The notes beneath the pieces were generated by a model. The model saw only the letters and a list, made by a program, of their open reading frames with translations, had not been told where the DNA came from and did not search any database. Below are positions 1 to 6,700 of a DNA stretch of 8,587 nucleotides, one piece after another. Position numbers and translations under genes: made by a program. Numbering within the stretch: position 1 is the stretch's first letter; every line of letters begins with the position of its first letter. The DNA comes from Deltaproteobacteria bacterium (lineage in GTDB: Bacteria > Desulfobacterota > Desulfobacteria > Desulfobacterales > C00003060): the NCBI GenBank assembly GCA_019309245.1, contig JAFDGP010000092.1, positions 1 to 8,587 of the forward strand, read 5' to 3'.

Positions 1-64
1 CCACTTTACGTCTTGTCCTAATAGTAGATCCATCTCTGGATAGAGATCACGATGAGCTGGCTAT

Positions 65-238
65 GAGGTCAGCCCGAACTGCTCAGGCTCTGTGTATATC
101 CTGGTATCCGGGGTTTTTGAGAAAATCCTGGCGAGATCTTACAGGGGCCGAATGTGTCGCAGGGTAAGCAAGAAGATGCGACCGGCCCCAGATCTGCAAG
201 ATCTTAGGTTCCGGTACACAGAACGAGCTGATGACCTC
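65..238 (+). promoter_or_regulatory. Candidate structured 5' leader RNA (or independent small RNA)
   Basis: The upstream non-coding region contains a concentric series of perfectly complementary segments on the + strand: 65-70 with 233-238 (GAGGTC/GACCTC), 71-73 with 227-229, 89-96 with 215-222 (TCTGTGTA/TACACAGA), 134-139 with 190-195 (AGATCT), 144-149 with 184-189 (GGGGCC/GGCCCC) and 156-161 with 177-182 (GTCGCA/TGCGAC). That gives about 35 base pairs in a rod with one large asymmetric internal loop (97-133 opposite 196-214). The outermost 3' strand (233-238) is also part of the terminator hairpin that follows, so the two folds exclude each other. This suits either an attenuator or riboswitch, or a stand-alone terminated RNA of 6S-like size. 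I recognise no known riboswitch consensus, including the Mg2+ M-box that often precedes mgtE. The pairing is seen in the sequence; the function is inferred. No clear promoter was found upstream; TAATAG at 19-24 could be a -10 element whose -35 lies outside the window. Confidence 0.42.
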
Positions 239-276
239 TACTTTGGGCGGATGGCCCTTGGTAGGGGATTTTTTTT
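235..276 (+). terminator. Intrinsic (Rho-independent) terminator in the leader
   Basis: CCTCTAC (235-241) pairs with GTAGGGG (261-267) with one T-G wobble. Inside it, across a 3x3 internal loop, GGGC (245-248) pairs with GCCC (254-257) around a 5-base loop. After one A comes a run of eight T (269-276). This is a classic intrinsic terminator. It ends only two bases before the AAGGAGG ribosome binding site of the dynamin-like gene, so any transcript that includes that site must have read through it. Its 5' arm overlaps 233-238, which can instead pair with 65-70, giving an antiterminator alternative. Confidence 0.65.
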
Positions 277-278
277 GC

Positions 279-286
279 AAGGAGGT
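279..286 (+). promoter_or_regulatory. Strong ribosome binding site that decides the start of the dynamin-like gene
   Basis: AAGGAGGT is a near-perfect Shine-Dalgarno sequence. Two in-frame ATG codons follow, at 289 and 295. The GGAGG core ends at 285, leaving 3 bases to the first ATG and 9 to the second, so the ATG at 295 has the normal spacing and is preferred. Confidence 0.7.
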
Positions 287-294
287 GGATGAAG

Positions 295-2052
295 ATGCGG
301 GATTACGCTTCCATCCGTGGCGCACTCTTGGAAATCGTCGATAGCCTCTCACGCGACACCGGCCGCAACGGCAGTAAAAAACTCAACGATTTGAAAGAAA
401 AGTTGACACAAGAACAGTTTAATCTGGTCGTTATGGGCCAGTTCAAGCGCGGCAAGTCAACATTTATCAATGCCCTTCTCGGGGCCCACGTGGTACCGAC
501 CGCCATTGTGCCGCTGACCTCTATTGTGACCGTTCTTCAATACGGAAGCAACCCAAAGGGGGTCGTGCGCTATTCGGACGGCCGTACTGAAGAAATTCCC
601 ATATCGGACATTTCCAAGTTCGTAACGGAAAGAGAGAATCCGGAAAACACGTTGGGAATCAAGCAGGTTGACGTCTTTTATCCTTGCGACTATCTTCGCG
701 ACGGAGTCCGTATCATCGACACCCCCGGGGTGGGCTCGGTCTATCAGCACAATACGGATATCGCGTACAGCTACCTGCCATATGTGGACGCCGGTATTTT
801 TCTCATCACGGCCGACCCCCCATTGGGCGGGTCGGAACACCGTTTCCTAAAAGACATCCAGGACTATGTGGATAAGGTGTTTTTCGTACTGAACAAGATC
901 GATGTGGTCGATGACAAAGACCTCGACGAGGCCATGGCCTTCACAGCGGACGTGCTAGCTCTGGATCTTGAACGTGCCATCGACATATGGCCCGTGTCTG
1001 CGAAACTGGCTCTGACTGCCAAACTGGACGGCAGAGCCGATCAGTTGACAGCGTCACGCATGTTGGAGTTTGAAACGCGCCTGAAAGACTTTTTATACCA
1101 CGAAAAAGGCAAAACATTTCTTCAGGTGGTCATCGCAGGCATCCTGCGTTACGTAGCCGATGAGACCATGGCCTTCAAGCTGGAACAAGAGGCCGCCAAG
1201 CTTTCGCTGGACGAATTGAAGGCCAAGATCGCCGAATTTGAGCGGTCCGCCCGGCAGATTGAAACCGATCGTGCCCAGAAAGGTTTTATCCTGGAAGGTC
1301 AGGTCAAAAATCTGCGGGACGTGCTGGACAACGATTTACAGGCCCTTAAAGAAAAGGAAGTCAGTGGGCTTGTCAAGGCCGTGGAGCTCGCCTTCGAAGA
1401 AAAGATGATCTGTCAACCCAGCAGTCGTGAGCTTGAAAAAGGTATGGAGCAGTTTGTATTTGACCGCATCCTAAGTCTCTTTTCCACGTTCAGGAACAAG
1501 GAGGCGCAAAAAATCGCAGAGGTCCTGGAGGGCATTTACCTGGATCTGGCCGGGCGAACCAACCGGACCATTGAACGCATCGTATCTCTGGCCTCGGATC
1601 TTTTTCACGTCGAACTGCGACCCTTTACCAGCGTTGAGAAGTTGACCACAAAAAGCGACTTTTATTTCATGCTGCGTGACGACCCCGACGCCACGGCCTT
1701 GATTCAATTGGGGATTCGATTTGCCTTGCCTACTCTGGTAACCAGGGGTATCATCCTCAAACGGATGCGCTCCATGGCCAGAGACATTTTCGAACGCCAT
1801 TGTGGGCGTGTGCGATACGATCTAATCAGACGAATAGATGATACCACACGGGACTTCAGAAAATCGCTCAACGAAAAGATTGATTTGACCGTGTTGACCA
1901 TCAGAGAGGCCTTGCAGCGAGCCGTGTCGTTGAAGGACAAGAGTGAGACCGAGGTGTCTCAGACTGTATCTCAATTGTCTGCTCGGCTGACCGCTGTAGA
2001 AAAGCTGCGTTCGGAATTGCTTCGCTACCAGAAACAAGTAGAGCAGCTCTAG
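295..2052 (+). CDS. Bacterial dynamin-like GTPase
   Basis: This is a large GTPase of the dynamin superfamily, whose bacterial members bind and remodel membranes from the cytoplasmic side. Residues are numbered from the alternative ATG at 289 (587 aa; 585 aa from 295). The G motifs are in order: P-loop GQFKRGKS (50-57), a switch-I region with PTAIVPLTS (70-78, T77 the likely G2 threonine), DTPG (144-147) and NKID (202-205). The rest is mostly alpha-helical and rich in charged heptad-like stretches (about 300-380 and 525-587), as expected of the stalk or neck. A hydrophobic segment at about 468-489 could be the membrane-inserting paddle; there is no obvious true transmembrane helix or signal peptide. 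The length fits bacterial dynamin-like proteins. It is followed 5-11 bases later by mgtE, which indicates co-transcription, and it lies directly behind a leader terminator. The family is secure; the membrane and cargo are unknown. Confidence 0.88.
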   Translation: MRDYASIRGALLEIVDSLSRDTGRNGSKKLNDLKEKLTQEQFNLVVMGQFKRGKSTFINALLGAHVVPTAIVPLTSIVTVLQYGSNPKGVVRYSDGRTEEIPISDISKFVTERENPENTLGIKQVDVFYPCDYLRDGVRIIDTPGVGSVYQHNTDIAYSYLPYVDAGIFLITADPPLGGSEHRFLKDIQDYVDKVFFVLNKIDVVDDKDLDEAMAFTADVLALDLERAIDIWPVSAKLALTAKLDGRADQLTASRMLEFETRLKDFLYHEKGKTFLQVVIAGILRYVADETMAFKLEQEAAKLSLDELKAKIAEFERSARQIETDRAQKGFILEGQVKNLRDVLDNDLQALKEKEVSGLVKAVELAFEEKMICQPSSRELEKGMEQFVFDRILSLFSTFRNKEAQKIAEVLEGIYLDLAGRTNRTIERIVSLASDLFHVELRPFTSVEKLTTKSDFYFMLRDDPDATALIQLGIRFALPTLVTRGIILKRMRSMARDIFERHCGRVRYDLIRRIDDTTRDFRKSLNEKIDLTVLTIREALQRAVSLKDKSETEVSQTVSQLSARLTAVEKLRSELLRYQKQVEQL

Positions 2053-2063
2053 GAGATGTGACC

Positions 2064-3428
2064 GTGCGGCCGGACCGCGAAAAGATATTGCTTGATACCC
2101 TCAGAAGGCTGTTGAGACGCGGGGCGGTCGCGCGCTTGAAAAACCTCGTCGCCAAATCCCATACTGCGGATCTGGCTGCGGTTTTCCCCTTGCTCCGGTC
2201 GGCCGAGCAGGAACGGCTCCTCGCTCTTATCCGTGACCCAAAACAAAAGGCCCGGCTTTTCAGTGAGTTGGAAGACGATATCCGCTCGGCCTTGCTGCAA
2301 AGCATGTCTGACAACGAAGTGGCCGAGATTGTGACCCATATGTCCAGCGACGATGTGGCAGCCCTGATCGCCACCCTACCCGACCAGCGCGCCAAGGCGG
2401 TCCTGGAGCGGATGAAGCGGGAAGATTCCGAGGAGGTTCATGAACTGCTTGCCCATGACCAGGAGACCGCAGGTCGGATTATGGTCCCCAATTTCGTCGC
2501 CTTGCCTGAAACCACATCCGCCAGAGAAGCCGTAGCAGTCCTGCAAAGACAATATGCCGACATTGAGATGCCATTTTATCTTTACGTTGTGGATGATCAC
2601 GGACGACTCCGCGGAGTGGTCTCGTTGCGGCAACTGGTGGTCGTGCCGCCGGACACGGCCCTAAAATCCATTATGCGTACTGATGTAGTCAGTGTCCATA
2701 CAAGCACGGATCAGGAAGAAGTCGCCGGGATCGTCGCTCACTACAACCTGCTGGCCATCCCGGTAGTGGACGACAATAATTTGCTGGTGGGTATCGTAAC
2801 CGTCGACGACGTCATCGACGTCATTCAGGACGAAGCCACCGAAGACGTCCTGAAAATCGCTGGTATCACAGGGGCCGGGGCCTACGTCGAAACCCAGTCC
2901 ATTTTGAAAAGCATTCACAAACGCCTTCCATGGCTCCTGGCTGCCTGGGTCGGGGGCGTTGTCGCCTCGTTTGTAGTAGGGCATTTTCAGCAAACCCTGA
3001 GCAAGCTCATCTCGCTGGCCGCCTTTATGCCCATCGTCATGGGCATGGGCGGAAACGTGGGCACCCAGACATCCGCCAGTATCATCCGGGGGCTGGCCAC
3101 CGGAAAGATTGATCTGGGTCAGGTCAAACGGGTCATCCTTCGGGAGTTTTCCATCGGATTCTGCCTGGGGTTTGTTTATGGGTTGATGCTGTCTTTGTTC
3201 GCCAACTTGAGGTACGGATTCGGCCTATGGAAACTTGGGCTGGTTGTAGGGCTGGCCATGATCTGTTCAATGACCCTGGCCGCCACCTTTGCCTCATGCC
3301 TGCCCCTGGTGCTTCATCGTTTCCGTATCGATCCCGCGGTAGCAAGCGGGCCCTTCGTGACCACCTGCACCGACATCTTGAGCGTCCTTTTCTATTTTAA
3401 GATCGCCTCATTCTTTCTCCCCCTCTAA
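2064..3428 (+). CDS. mgtE: MgtE-family magnesium transporter
   Basis: This is an inner-membrane Mg2+ channel/transporter of the MgtE (SLC41-related) family, gated by cytoplasmic Mg2+. Residues are numbered from GTG 2058 (456 aa, close to the ~450 of characterised MgtE). An alpha-helical MgtE N domain spans about 5-135, then come two CBS domains (about 139-203 and 204-265), a linking plug-helix region, and five membrane helices from about 290 to the C-terminus. The family signature GMGGNVGTQ is at 329-337. D425 (in RIDPAVASGPF) and D439 (in TTCTDIL) have the same 14-residue spacing as the pore aspartates D418 and D432 of Thermus MgtE, so the pore looks intact. Two GTG starts are possible. AGGAG at 2051-2055 is 2 bases from GTG 2058 but 8 from GTG 2064, so 2064 is preferred. 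It overlaps or abuts the dynamin-like stop codon, implying a two-gene operon. No terminator is evident downstream. Confidence 0.93.
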   Translation: MRPDREKILLDTLRRLLRRGAVARLKNLVAKSHTADLAAVFPLLRSAEQERLLALIRDPKQKARLFSELEDDIRSALLQSMSDNEVAEIVTHMSSDDVAALIATLPDQRAKAVLERMKREDSEEVHELLAHDQETAGRIMVPNFVALPETTSAREAVAVLQRQYADIEMPFYLYVVDDHGRLRGVVSLRQLVVVPPDTALKSIMRTDVVSVHTSTDQEEVAGIVAHYNLLAIPVVDDNNLLVGIVTVDDVIDVIQDEATEDVLKIAGITGAGAYVETQSILKSIHKRLPWLLAAWVGGVVASFVVGHFQQTLSKLISLAAFMPIVMGMGGNVGTQTSASIIRGLATGKIDLGQVKRVILREFSIGFCLGFVYGLMLSLFANLRYGFGLWKLGLVVGLAMICSMTLAATFASCLPLVLHRFRIDPAVASGPFVTTCTDILSVLFYFKIASFFLPL

Positions 3429-3461
3429 AACCTCTCATTTCGCGGCCTGACAAATGATTCG

Positions 3462-3506
3462 GCATGCGTGTTGCATGCTTTATCACAAGAATATTTTGTA
3501 ACAAAA
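3462..3506. promoter_or_regulatory. Palindromic cluster, possible operator/promoter of the sensor operon
   Basis: In the 124-base gap between mgtE and the next unit, GCATGC occurs twice (3462-3467 and 3473-3478), five bases apart; each copy is itself palindromic. Downstream TTTTGT-A-ACAAAA (3494-3506) is a perfect 6+6 inverted repeat, and another ACAA at 3485-3488 makes a second, overlapping dyad with TTGT at 3496-3499. A poor promoter could be TTGCAT (3471-3476) with TATTTT (3492-3497), but its spacer is only 15 bases. The repeats are seen; regulatory use is inferred. The GCATGC pair could also form a 6-bp hairpin before TTTATC, which is a weak terminator at best. Confidence 0.25.
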
Positions 3507-3552
3507 CCCCTTGACCGACCCATCCCGGTCCAATGAGACAAAAAGGAGCAGT

Positions 3553-3798
3553 ATGAACAACTTAAACCGATCTTTTTCAAGCCCGACCACCCATGCTGTG
3601 CTGTTTCTGTTTTTTTTGTTACTGATGAGCTGGCCCCTTTTGACCATCGCCGGCCAGGGCGAATCGCCTCGCACTGTGCCGGTATTTCTCTTTGCATTGT
3701 GGGGCGCTATGATCGCGGTCTTGTTTTCCATGGCCAGGCACTGCCGAAAAGACATGCAAAACCAGACAGACTCAGCGCAGGAGCCTGAAGCGAATTGA
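3553..3798 (+). CDS. Small two-helix membrane protein coupled to the CbrA-like sensor
   Basis: This is an 81-residue protein with no recognised domain. Two hydrophobic helices are predicted at about 12-34 (rich in Leu/Phe) and 41-61, joined by a short polar loop (GQGESPRT). A basic stretch (RHCRK) follows helix 2, and the tail is polar, so both ends are probably cytoplasmic. The ATG at 3553 follows AAGGAG (3543-3548); an upstream in-frame TTG at 3511 lacks a ribosome binding site. The stop codon overlaps the start of the giant sensor by four bases (TTGA), which implies translational coupling and probable joint function. Small two-helix partners are known for other sodium/solute symporter proteins (DUF485/YjcH with ActP, DUF4212, YhdT with PanF), and in Pseudomonas a small membrane ORF (cbrX) precedes cbrA. 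By analogy it may be an accessory subunit of the sensor's transport domain; that is inference. Confidence 0.75.
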   Translation: MNNLNRSFSSPTTHAVLFLFFLLLMSWPLLTIAGQGESPRTVPVFLFALWGAMIAVLFSMARHCRKDMQNQTDSAQEPEAN

Positions 3799-6700
3799 GC
3801 ACCTTGAGCCCTTTGACCATTTTGGCGTGTTTCTGCCTGTATGTGGCTGTGCTGTTCGCCATCGCCTGCTGGGTTGAACGCCAGGCGCAAATCAAGGGGA
3901 AAAACCCGGCCGACCACCCGGTCACCTATGCCCTGTCTCTGGCCGTTTACTGCACCACTTGGACCTACTACGGCAGTGTGGGCAAGGCCGCCACTTCCGG
4001 TCCCTTGTTTTTAACGATCTATCTGGGCCCAACCCTTTGTATCGTGTTATGGTGGACGGTACTGAGAAAGCTGGTCCGCATTAAATCAAGATATCATATC
4101 ACCAGTATCGCGGATTTCATATCGGCACGCTACGGACGATCTCAGGCCCTAGCCGCGCTGGCCACCGTGGCTGCCCTTGTGGGGACCACCCCGTACGTCG
4201 CTCTTCAGCTCAAGTCCGTGAGTGCCACCTTCTCGCTGCTCGCCCCTGGCGGCGGCACGCCCTCATGGATTACAGCCAATGTTGGTCCTATCATCGTGGT
4301 ACTCATGATCCTGTTTACGATTGTATTCGGTGTTCGGCGCATCGACCCGACGGAACGCCACCATGGTATGGTCGCCGCGGTAGCCGTTGAGTCCGTGGTC
4401 AAGCTGGTCGCCTTTTTATGTGCGGGCGTCTTTGTGACCTACGTGATGTTCGACGGATTCGGGGATATTTTTCAGCGCCTCAACCAGAGTCCCTTCCGCC
4501 AGTGCCTGAGCTTTTCAAGAATCGGCGATACCCCGTATGTGACGTGGATGAGCTTTCTGATCCTCGGCATGTCGGCCATTCTGTTCTTGCCCAGGCAATT
4601 CCACGTGGCTGTGGTCGAAAACTCCAGCGAGAAGAATATCTTGTCTGCGATCTGGCTCTTTCCGCTCTACATGCTTTTAATTAACGTCTTTGTTATTCCC
4701 ATTGCCATGGGTGGCCTTCTGGCAGGTCTTCCGGTTAATCAGGCAGACACTTTTGTCTTGCGCCTTCCCATGCAATCCGGCAGGACCGCTCTGACGTTAC
4801 TGGTCTTTTTGGGTGGGTTCTCGGCCGCAGCGGGTATGGTCATGATTTCGGCCATGACCATTGCCACCATGACCACCAACCACCTCCTTCTTCCCCTGTT
4901 GGAATCCTTAAACTTGTTTCGAGGCCTCAGGCGCCGCATGCTGCAATGCCGTTGGGTGGCCGTGGCAGTCTTTATCCTGATGGGATTCTGGTTCGAACGT
5001 CGCGTGGGCGAATCCTATATGCTTGTCAACATCGGGATCATCTCCTTTGCGGCCGCTCTCCAATTTGCCCCCCCTGTACTGTTAGGGATCTTCTGGCCGA
5101 GGGCCAACAAAACAGGCGCCATGCTGGGCCTTGGGGCCGGGTTTCTGGTGTGGTTTTACACCATGCTGATCCCCGCGTTGGTCAAGAGCGGCTGGATCGC
5201 CTCGGGAGTGCTTGCACACGGGCCTTTCCATCTCTCGTTTCTCAGGCCCGAGCACCTGTTCGGACTCAACCACCTGGACCCCATCAGTCATACGGTCTTC
5301 TGGTCCCTGTTTTTTAACGTAGGCTTGTTGGCTTTCGGATCGCTGAGTTTGAAACAACGCAAAGAAGAAAGGCATGTTGCTGAATCCTTTGTCGCGGTCC
5401 TAAGCACCTCGCAGGAGGCCGTGCCCGCCTCTTGTATGAGCAGCCCCACCATCCCGCTGGAAGACAAAAAGGAACGTATCGTTGATATGCTCATGCAGTA
5501 TTTCCCGGAAAAGGATGCCCTAGATATTTTTGCCCGGTGTACCGCAAACGCAGGCGTAAGCGGTAAGGTTCGGATATCGATCGAAGCGTTTTCCAGGCTG
5601 GCAGCCGAAGTGGAAAAGGCGCTCTCCGGCTCCTTCGGCTCAGCCGCCGCACACCGGGCCATTCAGCAGTGCAACTTGTTCACCCCGGAAGAAACCGACT
5701 CTCTAAAACAACTGTATAGCCAGATCCTGGCCAAAATGCGTCTTGCCCCCGAAGACCTCCAGAAAAAAGTGGACTACTATCAGGAAAGGGAACGGCTTCT
5801 TAACGAACATGGGAAAGAGCTTGAAGAAAAGATCGCTCAACTGGACCGCGAAATCCAGGTAAGAAAACGGGCCGAAACCGCCCTTCGAGAAAGCGAGCAG
5901 CGCCTTAAAACCATTCTCCATTCCGTGGAGACCGGCGTGGTGCTGATTGACGCGGCCAGTCACGTGATCGTCGATGCCAACCCAGTGGCCGCCACCTTAA
6001 TCGGCCTGCCCAAAGATCAGATCATCGGGCGGGTTTGTCATCAGTTCATCTGTCCTGCCGAACAGGGCCGATGCCCCATTACCGATCTCGGAAAGCGGGT
6101 GGAAAAGGCAGAAAAGGTTCTGGTTAATGCCAAGGGAGAGACGATCCCGATCTTAAAGACCGTAACCTCCATCCAAATCGACGGCCGCGATCATCTCATC
6201 GATAGCTTTATCGACATCACCAAACTCAAGCGCGCAGAAGAAGCCCTGCGGCGCAGCCAGGAAAAGTACCGTGCCCTCAGTCAAGCCTTGTCTGATGGTC
6301 TGACGGACGTCTTTCAAGCGCTCAAGGAAATCGCCGCTGGAAACCCGGATATCAGGATCTCAGAATCCTCTGAGTTGAGTCTGATTGTCGAACTCAAGCA
6401 CATGGTAAATCAAACGGCTGAAAACATAGCAGAAATTGTTCAGTTGTCCCATGAATTCGCCATGGGCCTGGCAGAGCATTTCGACACCCTCGATCGAGTT
6501 TCAAAAGGTGATCTGACCGCCCGGGTATCAGGCACCTCGAATGTGGATTTGCTGGAGTCCTTGAAAAACGTGACAAACCAGATGATAGAAAGCGTAGCCA
6601 AGGAAATCACCGAGAGAAAGCGGGCCGAAGAAAAGCTCTCAAAGGCTATGGAGGCGGTTGAAGCAGCCAGTCGTGCCAAAGGACAATTCCTGGCCAATAT

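Noticed and set aside
32..47. ATCTCT-GGAT-AGAGAT hairpin
   Set aside because: A single 6-bp AT-rich stem with no flanking T run or other context; likely chance.
117..145. TTGAGA-N17-TACAGG as a promoter inside the leader
   Set aside because: The -10 matches only three positions and the site lies within the paired segments; too weak to call.
264..280. Possible sigma54 promoter (GG-N10-GC with TTTGCA)
   Set aside because: The -12 part fits, but the -24 part is poor, and the start would fall at about the first ATG, removing the ribosome binding site. The T tract is better explained by the terminator hairpin.
1..288. Mg2+ M-box (ykoK) riboswitch ahead of mgtE
   Set aside because: None of the conserved M-box sequence blocks I know is visible, so I describe the leader only as unassigned structure.
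92..292. Open frame of 66 codons through the leader, whose TGA overlaps the ATG at 289 (ATGA)
   Set aside because: It starts at a GTG with no ribosome binding site, is Arg-rich without a recognisable fold and runs straight through the structured stems and terminator. The ATGA overlap would permit coupling, so a leader peptide is not excluded, but nothing positive supports it.
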